Source: Hoeflea sp. (GTDB lineage Bacteria; Pseudomonadota; Alphaproteobacteria; Rhizobiales; Rhizobiaceae). From it: 64,000 nt of DNA. The stretch lies in NCBI RefSeq assembly GCF_002733955.1, contig NZ_NVXQ01000002.1:1-64000 (forward strand), given 5' to 3'. The translations under genes and the position numbers were made by a program. The notes beneath the pieces are model-generated. The model did no database searches, was not told the DNA's origin, and saw nothing but the letters and a program-made list of their open reading frames with translations. This document shows, piece by piece, positions 8,429 to 17,608 of this stretch (position 1 is its first letter; every line of letters starts with the position of its first letter).

Positions 8429-8530
8429 ATGGAAGAGACCGCACAGAAATCCTGTTGGGGCATTACCGCCCGCGCAGTGATTGGTTTTTCGGGAATTCTC
8501 GCGCTGGCCTACCTTTTCGGCGGCATCTGA
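8429..8530 (+). CDS. Small single-pass membrane protein, 33 aa
   Basis: ATG at 8429 with GGAG at 8420-8423 as ribosome site. The first 11 residues are hydrophilic (MEETAQKSCWG), then a hydrophobic helix runs to the C-terminus (about residues 12-33). An intrinsic terminator starts 23 nt after the stop, which argues that this is the end of a real short transcript. I do not recognise a family; small one-helix proteins often regulate a membrane partner. Confidence 0.5.
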   Translation: MEETAQKSCWGITARAVIGFSGILALAYLFGGI

Positions 8531-8553
8531 GCGAATTAGTGATCTGACAAAGG

Positions 8554-8587
8554 CAGCGCCTGACCACCCGGTCGGCGCTGTTTTTTT
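8554..8587 (+). terminator. Intrinsic terminator after the tiny ORFs
   Basis: Perfect 7-bp GC-rich stem CAGCGCC (8554-8560) / GGCGCTG (8574-8580) with a 13-nt loop, followed directly by seven T. Confidence 0.9.
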
Positions 8588-8719
8588 GTGTCCGCATTTC
8601 ACGTCCTCTCGAAAGCTGGTCGTCAGTGTCGCTTGAGCGGCATCGGAAGTCGGGGAATTGACGAGCAAGTGCTGAGCCCGCATGTAAGCTGTCCGTTCTC
8701 AACGGAGCTGCCGCGAACC

Positions 8720-10120
8720 ATGTTTCTTTCAGTCTTTGATGTCTTCAAGATCGGTGTCGGCCCGTCAAGCTCCCACACCATGGGGCCGATGTCAGCCGCA
8801 GTGCGCTTTCTCGACGAGGTGGCCGGCCCTGACTGGCCTCGGCCCGCCGGCGCCAGGATAGACCGAATCAAGGTGAGCCTGCACGGCTCGCTGGCATTTA
8901 CCGGTGTCGGCCACGGGACGGGCAGGGCAGTGGTGCTCGGCCTCACCGGCGAGTTGCCGGACCAGGTTGACCCCGATCGCATGGATGCGATCATCGCCGG
9001 CGTCGAACAGGACCGGAAGATCAGCCCTCCCGGCCATCCCGCCTATCATTTCGACCCGAAGTCGGATCTGGTCTTCGACAAGAAACAGGCCCTGCCCGGC
9101 CATGCCAACGGCATGACGTTTTCTGCCTTCGACCAGGACGGCAACACGCTGCTGCGGCGGGTCTACTATTCGGTGGGCGGTGGCTTTGTCGTCACGGACA
9201 CCGAACTGGAGGCCATGAAGAGCAAGACAAAGGCTCCGGTCGACAAGACCGTGCCGCACCCGTTCCGCAATGCCGAGCAGATGCTCGAGATGGCGCAGCG
9301 ATCTGGCCTGACGATTGCCCAGATGAAGCGCGCCAACGAGGAAACCCACATGTCACGCGAAGAGCTCGACGCGGGGCTTGACCGGATCTGGAGCGCCATG
9401 AGCGGCTGCATCGACCGCGGGCTTTCCGGCGAGGGCATCATGCCGGGCGGCCTCAAGGTGCGTCGCCGTGCGCGCATCCTGCATGACAAGCTTCAGGATG
9501 AATGGCGGCAGAACCGGCGCAATCCTCTGCTCGCCAATGACTGGCTCAGCGTCTATGCCATGGCGGTCAACGAAGAAAATGCCTCCGGCGGCCGCGTCGT
9601 CACCGCGCCGACCAACGGCGCGGCGGGCGTCATCCCGGCCACCATCCGCTATGTCATGCAGTTCCATGACGGCGCCGATCAGCAGGCCATTCGCGACTAC
9701 CTGCTGACTGCGGCCGCCATTGGCGGCATCATCAAGACCAATGCCTCGATCTCGGGGGCCGAGGTCGGCTGCCAGGGCGAGGTCGGCTCTGCCGCCGCGA
9801 TGTCCGCTGCAGGTCTGGCCGCCGTCATGGGCGGCACGCCCGAGCAGATCGAGAACGCGGCCGAGATTGCGCTCGAGCATCATCTCGGCATGACCTGCGA
9901 TCCGGTCGGCGGGCTGGTACAGGTACCCTGCATCGAGCGCAACGCGCTGGGCGCGGTCAAGGCGGTCACCGCTGCATCGCTGGCGATGAAGGGCGACGGC
10001 CAGCATTTCGTGCCGCTCGACGCCTGTATCGAAACCATGCGGCAGACCGGCCTCGACATGAACGAGCGCTACAAGGAAACCTCCACCGGCGGCCTCGCGG
10101 TCAATGTGGTCGAGTGCTGA
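8720..10120 (+). CDS. sdaA: L-serine ammonia-lyase (iron-sulphur type)
   Basis: Deaminates L-serine to pyruvate and ammonia using a [4Fe-4S] cluster; cytosolic. The 466-residue single-chain enzyme starts [20 protein letters not shown], the family N-terminus, which fixes the ATG at 8720; the frame is open further upstream but without homology. The beta domain has [13 protein letters not shown]. The three cluster cysteines are C351 (GAEVGCQGE), C393 (GMTCDPVGG) and C404 (QVPCIERN). No terminator separates it clearly from the DUF1489 gene. Confidence 0.96.
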   Translation: MFLSVFDVFKIGVGPSSSHTMGPMSAAVRFLDEVAGPDWPRPAGARIDRIKVSLHGSLAFTGVGHGTGRAVVLGLTGELPDQVDPDRMDAIIAGVEQDRKISPPGHPAYHFDPKSDLVFDKKQALPGHANGMTFSAFDQDGNTLLRRVYYSVGGGFVVTDTELEAMKSKTKAPVDKTVPHPFRNAEQMLEMAQRSGLTIAQMKRANEETHMSREELDAGLDRIWSAMSGCIDRGLSGEGIMPGGLKVRRRARILHDKLQDEWRQNRRNPLLANDWLSVYAMAVNEENASGGRVVTAPTNGAAGVIPATIRYVMQFHDGADQQAIRDYLLTAAAIGGIIKTNASISGAEVGCQGEVGSAAAMSAAGLAAVMGGTPEQIENAAEIALEHHLGMTCDPVGGLVQVPCIERNALGAVKAVTAASLAMKGDGQHFVPLDACIETMRQTGLDMNERYKETSTGGLAVNVVEC

Positions 10121-10227
10121 CACCGCAGTTTGGAAACGGCGTGCTCGGCCTTCCGGTCTGTGGACGGCGTCGGGTTTAGCTCGCGCCCGTCTTGACCCGG
10201 GGGCTTTCGCACCCGATGTATCGTGGT

Positions 10228-10665
10228 ATGGCACTTCACCTTCTGAAATTATGTGTCGGCGCGGAAAGCGTCGAGGACCAGCGCGACTGGATGCAGCGCC
10301 GGCTGGCCATGATGGCTGCGGCGGGGCAGAAGCCGGAGCAATATCACACCACCCGCATGGTGCCCAAGCGCGCGGCCGAGCTGGTCGACGGCGGCTCGCT
10401 CTACTGGGTCATCAAGGGCAATATCCAGGCCCGTCAGCGCCTGCTGGAAATCCGGCCCTTTGTCGACACGGACGGCATTTCCCGCTGTCATCTCGTGCTT
10501 GAGCCGGTTCTGCACGAAACCTCCTGGGCCCCGCGCCGCCCGTTCCAGGGCTGGCGCTATCTCGATCCCAAGGACGCGCCGCCGGATCTCGGGGGCGCCG
10601 GCGCCGATGGCGAGGATCTGCCGCCCGAACTCAAGCGCGAACTGGCCGGTCTCGGGCTTCTGTAG
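10228..10665 (+). CDS. DUF1489 family protein
   Basis: Alphaproteobacterial conserved protein of 145 residues, function unknown. Family features: the opening MALHLLKLCVGAESVEDQRDW, then RMVPKRAAEL and the central GGSLYWVIKGNIQARQRLL, ending near RPFQGWRYL. It is soluble. The chosen ATG (10228) matches the family N-terminus; an ATG 36 nt upstream in frame is possible but adds an unrelated stretch. The family is often seen beside housekeeping genes, so no pathway can be read from context. Confidence 0.8.
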   Translation: MALHLLKLCVGAESVEDQRDWMQRRLAMMAAAGQKPEQYHTTRMVPKRAAELVDGGSLYWVIKGNIQARQRLLEIRPFVDTDGISRCHLVLEPVLHETSWAPRRPFQGWRYLDPKDAPPDLGGAGADGEDLPPELKRELAGLGLL

Positions 10666-10756
10666 AATGGACTTGCCACGCCGGCCCTTGTGTTGTCCGG
10701 ATAAAGCGCCACATTGAAGTGGAATGCAGCAGCGGATGAGTTGAGACCCGGACCCC

Positions 10757-11530
10757 ATGGCCAAAGACAAGACCGGATCTGACAAAGCCTTGTCAAAGCG
10801 CAGCGCCATTGCGTCTGCGGCCAAGGTCCCCGTGTCCTCCCGCTCCGAAATTGCAGCCTTTCTTTCCGCCGCAAAGTCTGTGGTTCCCGCAGCCACCGGT
10901 TCCGGCCGCTTGGCGTTTGCGCTCGATGCCACGATGAGCCGCCAGCCGACCTGGGACAGCGCCTGCAAGCTGCAGGCGGAGATGTTCGACGCGGTCGGCA
11001 AGACCGGTGGCCTGTCGGTGCAGCTTGTCTATTTCCGCGGTCTTGGCGAATGCCGTGCCTCGCGCTGGGTTGAGGATACCCGCCAGCTAGCCGACCTGAT
11101 GACCCGCATCGATTGCCGCGGCGGCCAGACCCAGATCGGGCGGGTGCTGCGCCATGTGTCCGACGAGGCCAAGAAGACCCCGGTCAGCGCGATGGTCTAT
11201 ATCGGCGATGCGATGGAAGAAGACATCGACAAGCTCGCCGTCATCGCCGGCGAACTGGCCTTGCGAAAAGTACCGTGTTTCATGTTCCATGAAGGCAACG
11301 ATCCTGCCGCAGCGATCGGGTTTCGCGAAATCGCCCGGGTCACCGGCGGCGCCTATGTCCGCTTTGATCAGAACGCGGCATCTGAACTTGCGGCATTGCT
11401 GCGGGCCGTTGCAACCTATGCAACCGGCGGCCGCCTGGCGCTTGAAAGATCCGGAGGAAAGGCCGCACGGCTCTTGCTGGAACAGCTCGGGCCGGGAACG
11501 TCCGGTGATAAAGGATCCAATCAGTCATGA
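10757..11530 (+). CDS. VWA domain protein paired with a J-domain protein
   Basis: A 257-residue protein with a von Willebrand factor A fold. The MIDAS-type motif is LDATMSR (residues 54-60 or so, DxTxS form), and a second metal-loop aspartate lies in VYIGDAMEED. No signal peptide or membrane helix, so it is probably cytosolic. It overlaps the J-domain gene by 4 bp (ATGA), so the two are coupled. VWA proteins often assemble complexes with AAA+ ATPases or chaperones; here the partner is probably the J-protein. Exact function unknown. Confidence 0.75.
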   Translation: MAKDKTGSDKALSKRSAIASAAKVPVSSRSEIAAFLSAAKSVVPAATGSGRLAFALDATMSRQPTWDSACKLQAEMFDAVGKTGGLSVQLVYFRGLGECRASRWVEDTRQLADLMTRIDCRGGQTQIGRVLRHVSDEAKKTPVSAMVYIGDAMEEDIDKLAVIAGELALRKVPCFMFHEGNDPAAAIGFREIARVTGGAYVRFDQNAASELAALLRAVATYATGGRLALERSGGKAARLLLEQLGPGTSGDKGSNQS

Positions 11531-12222
11531 GTGCAATTGCGGTGTTTCTGGGTGGATTGCTGATCCTGCTGGCGCTGGTGGCTGGCGTGGTCAGCGTCAA
11601 GCCGTCTGCCCTGGCCAATACACTGCGCTATGGCCTTCCCGTGGCCGCTGCGGCGCTGGGCGTTGTTCTTACCCTGATCGGGCGTGGCGGCGTCGGCATT
11701 CCGCTGCTGGCGTTTTCGGTTGCGCTTTTCACCCGCGCCCGCCGCGCAGCCCGCGCCACCCGTCAGCCGGGCGGGCAATCCTATGTCCGTTCCGCGGCCC
11801 TGGAGATGGAGCTCGACCTCGACACCGGCGAGATGAACGGACTCGTTCTTGCCGGCAGTTTCGAGGGGGCCGAGCTCAACAATCTCGACGAACCGGATCT
11901 GATGCAGTTGCATTCAGAACTGGCCGCCGATCCGGAAAGTCTCGGCCTACTGGAAGCGTATCTTGACCGCCGAACGCCCGACTGGCGTGCCGGCTTTGAC
12001 ATGGATGACGACGCGGGCCTGGGAGCTTCTCATAGCTCGGGCGCCATGACACAGAAGGAGGCCTACGAGGTCCTTGGTCTTGGCCCGGGGGCGAGTGAAA
12101 CCGAGATCCGCGAGGCGCATCGCCGCCTCATGAAGCGGATGCATCCCGATGCGGGCGGGTCTGCTTTTCTTGCTGGCCGGATCAACGAGGCCAAAGCTGT
12201 TCTCTTGAGTCGACATGACTGA
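11527..12222 (+). CDS. Membrane-anchored J-domain protein
   Basis: 231 residues: two hydrophobic segments (about 4-25 and 33-60), a hydrophilic linker, then a C-terminal J domain (about 177-231) beginning EAYEVLGLGPGASETEIREAH and carrying the invariant HPD motif in KRMHPDAGG. This is the DjlC/TIM14-like layout, with the J domain at the cytosolic end, so it should recruit DnaK to the membrane. It is coupled by a 4-bp overlap to the VWA gene. The client is unknown. Confidence 0.8.
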   Translation: MSAIAVFLGGLLILLALVAGVVSVKPSALANTLRYGLPVAAAALGVVLTLIGRGGVGIPLLAFSVALFTRARRAARATRQPGGQSYVRSAALEMELDLDTGEMNGLVLAGSFEGAELNNLDEPDLMQLHSELAADPESLGLLEAYLDRRTPDWRAGFDMDDDAGLGASHSSGAMTQKEAYEVLGLGPGASETEIREAHRRLMKRMHPDAGGSAFLAGRINEAKAVLLSRHD

Positions 12223-12280
12223 ATTCCCCGAATACGCAGTACAAAAAACGTGGACATTCCGGAACTGGGATTTCCGGACA

Positions 12281-12299
12281 CAGCGCTGAACAAGCGCTG
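12281..12299. terminator. Possible bidirectional terminator hairpin
   Basis: Perfect 7-bp stem CAGCGCT/AGCGCTG with a 5-nt loop between convergent genes (J-domain protein and carboxypeptidase). There is no T-tract on either side, so termination is only suggested by position. Confidence 0.35.
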
Positions 12300-12311
12300 C
12301 GCATCTTCAGT

Positions 12312-13712
12312 TCAGTTGGCTGTTGCCCAACAGGCATAGCCTTTCTTCTTCAGTGTGGCGCAGGCCCGCGTGGCGGCGGCCTGACCGTCAAATCCACCGA
12401 ACCGCGCCCGGTAGAGTTTTTCATTGCCCTTGGCATAAGCCATCGTGAATGGCTCGGCTCCCGACAGCGAGTTGCCGCCGGCACCCTGTGCCTTGGCCAG
12501 AAGCGCCACTGCGGCATTGCGGTCAGGCATGGCCCCGATCTGGATCATCCAGCCATCCCTTGGTGCCGTCGACGCCGTGGTCACAGGGTCAATCGCTTCA
12601 TTCGATGCGGTCTGGACCGGCATGGGTGGAACCACGGCCGGAGCAGGGGTCGGAATCGCAACCTTCTGCGCAATCAGCGAATTGACCAGTGCAGACCGTC
12701 CCACGACCGGTTCAGGCGTCGGTGCGGTATAGGCGAAGGCCAGCCGCTGATTTGCCTCATGACGCTGCGATGGCACCGGGCCGACCTTCGGCAGTTCCAG
12801 CGATGCAACATCTATGGCCATGTTTGTCATCGCGCCGCGGGCAATCAGATTGCCGCTGCCGCGGGTCGAGGCCTTGGGCAGGTAGCGCGCGATCAGGTCT
12901 TTCATCTGTGCGTTGCGGCTTGCGCCGGTGCGCCCGCCCATGACCACAGCGACGATAGAACGGTCCCTGTCGATCACCGACGAAACCAGGTTGAAGCCGG
13001 ATGCCCGGGTATAGCCGGTCTTGATGCCGTCGACGCCACGGACAGTGCCCAGCAGCCGGTTGTGGTTGCCCATCCGGGTCTTGCCGAAGGTAAAGGAGCG
13101 GGTGGCGAAATACTTGTACTGACGCGGATAGTGCTCGCGCAGGGCGATGCCCAGCCTCGCCATGTCACGGGCGGTCGTCGTCTGCTTCGAGTTCGGCAGC
13201 CCGTGGGCATTGCGGAATGTGGTCTTGGACATCCCCAGCGAACGGGCCTTCTCGGTCATCATCCGCGCAAACTTGGCTTCGGTGCCACCCAGATGCTCGG
13301 CAATCGCAGTCGAGGCGTCATTGGCCGACTTGGTTACCAGTGCATAGATGCCTTGCTCCACCGTGATGGAGCGGCCGGCGCCGACGCCGAGCTTGGTCGG
13401 AGGCTCCTTGGCCGCATTGGCGGAAAACTTGATCCGCGTGTTGAGCTTGATGGCGCCGCGCTCGAGCGCTTCAAACACCATGTAAAGCGTCATCATCTTG
13501 GTCAGCGAGGCGGGATAGCGCAGCTCGTCGGCATCATGGGCATAAAGTGTCTTGCCGGTCTTGGCGTCGATCACGATGCCTGCATATTTCGGATTGGCGG
13601 CAGCCGGCGCGCTTCCCAGGGCCAGTGCGAGGCCGACAAGGACAAGCAATTGGAGCACGGAGGAGGAAAGGGCGGCAAACCGGTCGATTGAACTGGATTT
13701 ACGCTGGTACAC
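12312..13712 (-). CDS. D-alanyl-D-alanine carboxypeptidase with C-terminal SPOR domain (PBP5/6 type)
   Basis: Periplasmic serine peptidase that trims the terminal D-Ala from peptidoglycan pentapeptides. A signal peptide covers about residues 1-39 (cleavage after AAA). The S11 active-site motifs are complete: SLTK (S69, K72), SAN (129-131) and KTG (231-233). After the catalytic domain there is a proline- and alanine-rich linker and a SPOR domain (about 385-466), which binds septal peptidoglycan stripped of stem peptides and would place the enzyme at the division site. The usual PBP5 membrane-anchor helix is absent; SPOR takes its place, as in other alphaproteobacteria. Confidence 0.93.
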   Translation of the reverse strand: MYQRKSSSIDRFAALSSSVLQLLVLVGLALALGSAPAAANPKYAGIVIDAKTGKTLYAHDADELRYPASLTKMMTLYMVFEALERGAIKLNTRIKFSANAAKEPPTKLGVGAGRSITVEQGIYALVTKSANDASTAIAEHLGGTEAKFARMMTEKARSLGMSKTTFRNAHGLPNSKQTTTARDMARLGIALREHYPRQYKYFATRSFTFGKTRMGNHNRLLGTVRGVDGIKTGYTRASGFNLVSSVIDRDRSIVAVVMGGRTGASRNAQMKDLIARYLPKASTRGSGNLIARGAMTNMAIDVASLELPKVGPVPSQRHEANQRLAFAYTAPTPEPVVGRSALVNSLIAQKVAIPTPAPAVVPPMPVQTASNEAIDPVTTASTAPRDGWMIQIGAMPDRNAAVALLAKAQGAGGNSLSGAEPFTMAYAKGNEKLYRARFGGFDGQAAATRACATLKKKGYACWATAN

Positions 13713-13911
13713 GGGAACTCACTCATGAACTTGCAGGTGAAAGGGTTTCTGACTGACGCCCTCCTTGATCAGTCATTGTGGTCGATCTTAGTCCGCCGTC
13801 GTTACCAATCCGTTTATGATGAATCATTCCTTTCCGCAGTCCGTGTCGAAAACGATCACAATACAGCGTTTGGTTGTGCCGGAGCGGGACGGAAAGGCCG
13901 GGCGCGACTTT

Positions 13912-13953
13912 GGTGCAATGCACAATAAGCTTGACAATATTGTGCATCGCACC
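13912..13953 (+). promoter_or_regulatory. Phasin promoter with large inverted repeat (candidate PhaR operator)
   Basis: Two 16-nt arms (13912-13927 and 13938-13953) form an inverted repeat with a single mismatch around a 10-nt spacer. Each arm contains TGC-N3-GCA (TGCAATGCA and TGCATCGCA), the kind of TGC-rich element bound by PhaR in PHB-producing alphaproteobacteria. The spacer holds a perfect -35 box TTGACA (13931-13936); a -10 candidate is TAAGTC (13954-13959). Binding of a dimer here would cover RNA polymerase contacts. Confidence 0.6.
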
Positions 13954-13996
13954 TAAGTCTTGGCTACCAACTTCCCTAACGAGAGGAATCCTCGAC

Positions 13997-14326
13997 ATGA
14001 TGAACTTTGACAGCACTTCGAAAATGAGCAAGGAAGCCATGGACAGCATGCTGACCACGGTTTCGTCGATGACCAAGGGTTTCCAGCAGATCGCTGCTGA
14101 AGCGACCGAATATTCCAAGAAGTCCTATGAAGACAGCACCGCTGCTGTCGAGAAGCTGGTCTCGGCCAAGAGCCTCGACAAGGCGATTGAAATTCAGACC
14201 GACTACGCCAAGAATTCCTATGAGGCCTTCGTTGCCCAGGCGACCAAGATGAGCGAACTCTACGCCGACATGGCCAAGGAAGCCTACAAGCCTTTCGAAC
14301 AAGCTGCTGCCAAGGTTTCCGCCTAA
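13997..14326 (+). CDS. Phasin family protein
   Basis: Small amphipathic helical protein of 109 residues that coats polyhydroxyalkanoate granules. The Phasin_2-type core is visible: an all-helical chain with repeated YSKKSYEDSTAAVEKLVSAKSLDKA and DYAKNSYEAFVAQATKM segments. The ATG at 13997 has a GAGAGGAA ribosome site 8 nt upstream. It has its own promoter inside a large inverted repeat and its own terminator, so it is a single-gene unit. No PHB synthase or PhaR gene lies in the window. Confidence 0.9.
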   Translation: MMNFDSTSKMSKEAMDSMLTTVSSMTKGFQQIAAEATEYSKKSYEDSTAAVEKLVSAKSLDKAIEIQTDYAKNSYEAFVAQATKMSELYADMAKEAYKPFEQAAAKVSA

Positions 14327-14374
14327 GCGCTGTTTATGATCAGCCGCGCCTAGCGGTTGAGCCGAAACTTGTTC

Positions 14375-14406
14375 ACCCGGTCGCACCCCTGTGCGGCCGG
14401 GTTTTT
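14375..14406 (+). terminator. Intrinsic terminator after phasin gene
   Basis: Stem ACCCGG-t-CGCAC / GTGCG-g-CCGGGT with a 4-nt loop (ccct) and six T immediately after. Confidence 0.9.
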
Positions 14407-14559
14407 TCGTCAATCCGACCATCGCGGGAAATCTCTTCCTTCCTCGCTCAAGGGGGCTTAAAATCCCCGCAGGAAAGACTAAGTTAAGGGCAATGCCCGG
14501 TGCTTTGTTTCGCACGCACCGGGTGCACACGACAGGATTTGGCCAGAGTGAATGAAAGC

Positions 14560-14907
14560 ATGAATCTGATACGCTTGCAGGCGGACAAGAAAAGCGGTGA
14601 CGGAGAGTCCGAAAGAGGGACATCGGTCATCACTCGGACCAAGCCGCAGGTCAAGAAACCCAGCATGTACAGGGTCCTGCTGCTCAATGACGACTACACC
14701 CCGATGGAATTCGTGATTCACGTTCTTGAACGCTTCTTCCAGAAGGACCGCGAGCAGGCCACCCGGATTATGCTGCATGTCCACAATCACGGCGTCGGCG
14801 AATGCGGTGTATTCACCTATGAAGTGGCTGAAACCAAAGTGGCTCAGGTCATGGATTGTGCACGCGAAAATCATCATCCGCTGCAATGCGTGATGGAAAA
14901 GAAATGA
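14560..14907 (+). CDS. clpS: ATP-dependent Clp protease adaptor ClpS
   Basis: Adaptor that hands N-degron substrates to ClpA. The 115-residue product has the folded ClpS core from about residue 38 ([21 protein letters not shown]), with the N-degron pocket residues in NDDYT and [21 protein letters not shown]. The 35-residue N-terminal tail is charged and disordered, as needed for delivery. The ATG at 14560 gives a typical length; an upstream GTG at about 14548 is an alternative. clpA begins 10 nt after the stop, so the adaptor and unfoldase are co-transcribed. Confidence 0.93.
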   Translation: MNLIRLQADKKSGDGESERGTSVITRTKPQVKKPSMYRVLLLNDDYTPMEFVIHVLERFFQKDREQATRIMLHVHNHGVGECGVFTYEVAETKVAQVMDCARENHHPLQCVMEKK

Positions 14908-14917
14908 GGACCTGAAA

Positions 14918-17461
14918 TTGCCTAGCTTTTCAAACAGTCTCGAAAAGGCGATCCATCAGGCGCTGACCTATGCCAACGAGCGGCATCACGAATATGCCAC
15001 GCTTGAGCATTTGTTGCTGGCGTTGATCGAGGATCCGGATGCGGCAGCGGTCATGGGCGCGTGCAATGTCGACATCGACCAGTTGCGCCGTACCGTCAGC
15101 GATTATGTCGACAAGGAACTCGGCAATCTGGTGACCGGCTATGATGAGGATTCCAAACCGACTTCGGGCTTCCAGCGGGTCATCCAGCGTGCGGTGATCC
15201 ATGTCCAGTCGTCCGGTCGCGAAGAGGTGACCGGCGCCAATGTGCTCGTCGCGATCTTTGCCGAACGCGAAAGCCATGCAGCCTATTTCCTGCAGGAACA
15301 GGAAATGACCCGCTACGACGCGGTCAATTTCATCTCCCATGGCATTGCCAAGCGTCCCGGAGCCGAGGAAGGCCGCCCGGTGCGCGGTGTCGAGGAGCCG
15401 GAATCCGAATCTGCCAAGACCGATGGCGCGGGCGAAGAGGGCGGCAAGAAAAAGGGCCAGGACGCGCTCAGCTCCTATTGCGTCAACCTCAACGAGAAGG
15501 CCAAGACCGGCAAGATCGATCCGTTGATCGGCCGCATGGGCGAGGTCAATCGCACCATCCAGATCCTCTGCCGCCGCTCCAAGAACAACCCGCTCTATGT
15601 CGGGGATCCCGGCGTCGGCAAGACGGCGATCGCCGAAGGTCTGGCCAAGCGCATTGTCGAGGGTGATGTCCCCGACGTGCTGACCGATGCGGTGATCTAT
15701 TCGCTCGACATGGGCTCGCTTCTGGCCGGAACCCGCTATCGTGGTGATTTCGAGGAGCGCCTCAAGCAGGTGGTCAAGGAACTCGAAGACCTGCCGGATG
15801 CGGTTCTGTTCATCGACGAAATTCACACCGTGATTGGCGCCGGCGCCACCTCCGGCGGTGCGATGGACGCCTCCAACCTGCTCAAGCCGGCCCTGTCGTC
15901 GGGCGCCATCCGTTGCATCGGCTCGACCACCTACAAGGAGTACCGCCAGTTCTTCGAGAAGGACCGGGCCTTGGTGCGGCGCTTCCAGAAGATCGATGTG
16001 GCCGAGCCGACGATTCCCGATGCGATCGAGATCCTCAAGGGCCTCAAGCCCTATTTCGAGGAGTATCACAAGGTCGGCTACACCGATGATGCGATCAAGG
16101 CTGCGGTCGAATTGTCGGCACGCTACATCACCGACCGCAAGTTGCCCGACAAGGCAATCGACGTGATCGACGAGACGGGTGCCGCGCAGATGCTGCTGCC
16201 TGAAAAGAGCCGCAAGAAACAGCTGACCGACGTCGAGATCGAAAACACCATCGCCACCATGGCCCGGATTCCGGCCAAGACGGTGTCGAAGGACGACACG
16301 GCAGTTCTCGCCAATCTCGACAAGGAGCTCCGCTCCGTCGTCTATGGCCAGGATACCGCGATCGATGCGCTGACCGCGGCGATCCGTCTGGCCCGCGCCG
16401 GCCTGCGCGAACCCGACAAGCCGATCGGTTCCTACCTGTTCTCCGGTCCTACCGGCGTCGGCAAGACCGAAGTTGCCAAGCAGCTGGCCTCGTCGCTGGG
16501 CGTCGAGCTTCTGCGCTTCGACATGTCGGAATACATGGAGCGCCACACCGTTTCGCGCCTGATCGGTGCGCCTCCGGGCTATGTCGGCTTCGACCAGGGC
16601 GGGCTTCTGACCGATGGCGTCGACCAGCATCCTTATTGCGTGCTTCTGCTCGACGAAATCGAGAAGGCGCATCCGGATCTGTTCAACATCCTGTTGCAGG
16701 TCATGGACCATGGCTCGCTTACCGACCACAACGGCAAGAAGATCGATTTCCGCAACGTGATCCTGATCATGACCACCAATGCCGGTGCGGCCGATGCGGC
16801 CAAGGCGGCTATCGGCTTCGGCTCTTCCAAGCGCGAAGGCGACGACATGGAAGCGATCAACCGGCTGTTCACGCCGGAGTTCCGCAACCGTCTCGATGCC
16901 ATCATTCCGTTCGGGTCGCTGCCGACCTCGGTCATCAATATGGTGGTGCAGAAATTCGTCATGCAGCTTGAAGCCCAGCTGGCCGAGCGCAACGTCACCT
17001 TCGATCTTGGAGAGGACGCGGTCGCCTGGCTCGCCGAGAAGGGCTACGATGAACGCATGGGCGCGCGGCCGCTTGGCCGGGTGATCCAGGAGAACATCAA
17101 GAAGGAGCTCGCCAACGAGCTTCTCTTCGGAAAGCTCAAGGATGGCGGCACGGTCAAGGTCAGCGTCGGCGAAAAAGCCGATGGCAAGAATGGCCTGATC
17201 CTCGAGGCGGTCCCGGCCGAAGTTCCGGTCAAGCCCAAGAAGGAAAAGGCGCCTGCCAGGAAGCGCGCTCCGGCCAAGGCCAAGACTGCGACAACGACTG
17301 CCAAGTCCACGCGCAAGCCGTCCTCGGGCAAGGGCACCGCGAAAGCCAAGAAGCCGGATCCGGATACCTCCGGGGAGGCCGAGGCCAAGACGGCTGTGGC
17401 TGAAAAGCCGGCGGCGAGGAAACCCGCAGGCGCCGTGCCCAAGGTGCCGCGCAAGAAATAG
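14918..17461 (+). CDS. clpA: ATP-dependent Clp protease ATP-binding subunit ClpA with basic C-terminal tail
   Basis: Hexameric AAA+ unfoldase feeding ClpP. The 847-residue chain has an N-domain (1-145), a first AAA+ module (Walker [10 protein letters not shown] near 229; Walker [10 protein letters not shown]) and a second (Walker [10 protein letters not shown] near 510; Walker [12 protein letters not shown]), ending in the ClpB_D2-small domain near 765. The start is a TTG at 14918, preceded by TGAGGA that overlaps the clpS stop. Unlike E. coli ClpA (758 aa), it continues with about 80 residues very rich in Lys, Ala and Pro (768-847), like a histone H1 tail. Confidence 0.95.
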   Translation: MPSFSNSLEKAIHQALTYANERHHEYATLEHLLLALIEDPDAAAVMGACNVDIDQLRRTVSDYVDKELGNLVTGYDEDSKPTSGFQRVIQRAVIHVQSSGREEVTGANVLVAIFAERESHAAYFLQEQEMTRYDAVNFISHGIAKRPGAEEGRPVRGVEEPESESAKTDGAGEEGGKKKGQDALSSYCVNLNEKAKTGKIDPLIGRMGEVNRTIQILCRRSKNNPLYVGDPGVGKTAIAEGLAKRIVEGDVPDVLTDAVIYSLDMGSLLAGTRYRGDFEERLKQVVKELEDLPDAVLFIDEIHTVIGAGATSGGAMDASNLLKPALSSGAIRCIGSTTYKEYRQFFEKDRALVRRFQKIDVAEPTIPDAIEILKGLKPYFEEYHKVGYTDDAIKAAVELSARYITDRKLPDKAIDVIDETGAAQMLLPEKSRKKQLTDVEIENTIATMARIPAKTVSKDDTAVLANLDKELRSVVYGQDTAIDALTAAIRLARAGLREPDKPIGSYLFSGPTGVGKTEVAKQLASSLGVELLRFDMSEYMERHTVSRLIGAPPGYVGFDQGGLLTDGVDQHPYCVLLLDEIEKAHPDLFNILLQVMDHGSLTDHNGKKIDFRNVILIMTTNAGAADAAKAAIGFGSSKREGDDMEAINRLFTPEFRNRLDAIIPFGSLPTSVINMVVQKFVMQLEAQLAERNVTFDLGEDAVAWLAEKGYDERMGARPLGRVIQENIKKELANELLFGKLKDGGTVKVSVGEKADGKNGLILEAVPAEVPVKPKKEKAPARKRAPAKAKTATTTAKSTRKPSSGKGTAKAKKPDPDTSGEAEAKTAVAEKPAARKPAGAVPKVPRKK

Positions 17462-17492
17462 GCGGCCCGTCGCTTCCGATTGAAACAGAAAG

Positions 17493-17517
17493 CACCCCGG
17501 TCCTGCCGGGGTGTTTT
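17493..17517 (+). terminator. Intrinsic terminator after clpA
   Basis: Perfect 8-bp stem CACCCCGG (17493-17500) / CCGGGGTG (17506-17513), loop tcctg, followed by TTTT. Confidence 0.85.
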
Positions 17518-17608
17518 GCATTGGTCATGGCAGTCATGCAAAATGAGCCGCACCTGCCATGCGCCAAAAACAGGTTGCACTGCCGCGCAAAGCCTCTAAC
17601 AAAAGTGC

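Noticed and set aside
14930-17521. 863-codon open frame on the minus strand
   Set aside because: Exact antisense of clpA; an artefact of GC-rich codon bias with no family features.
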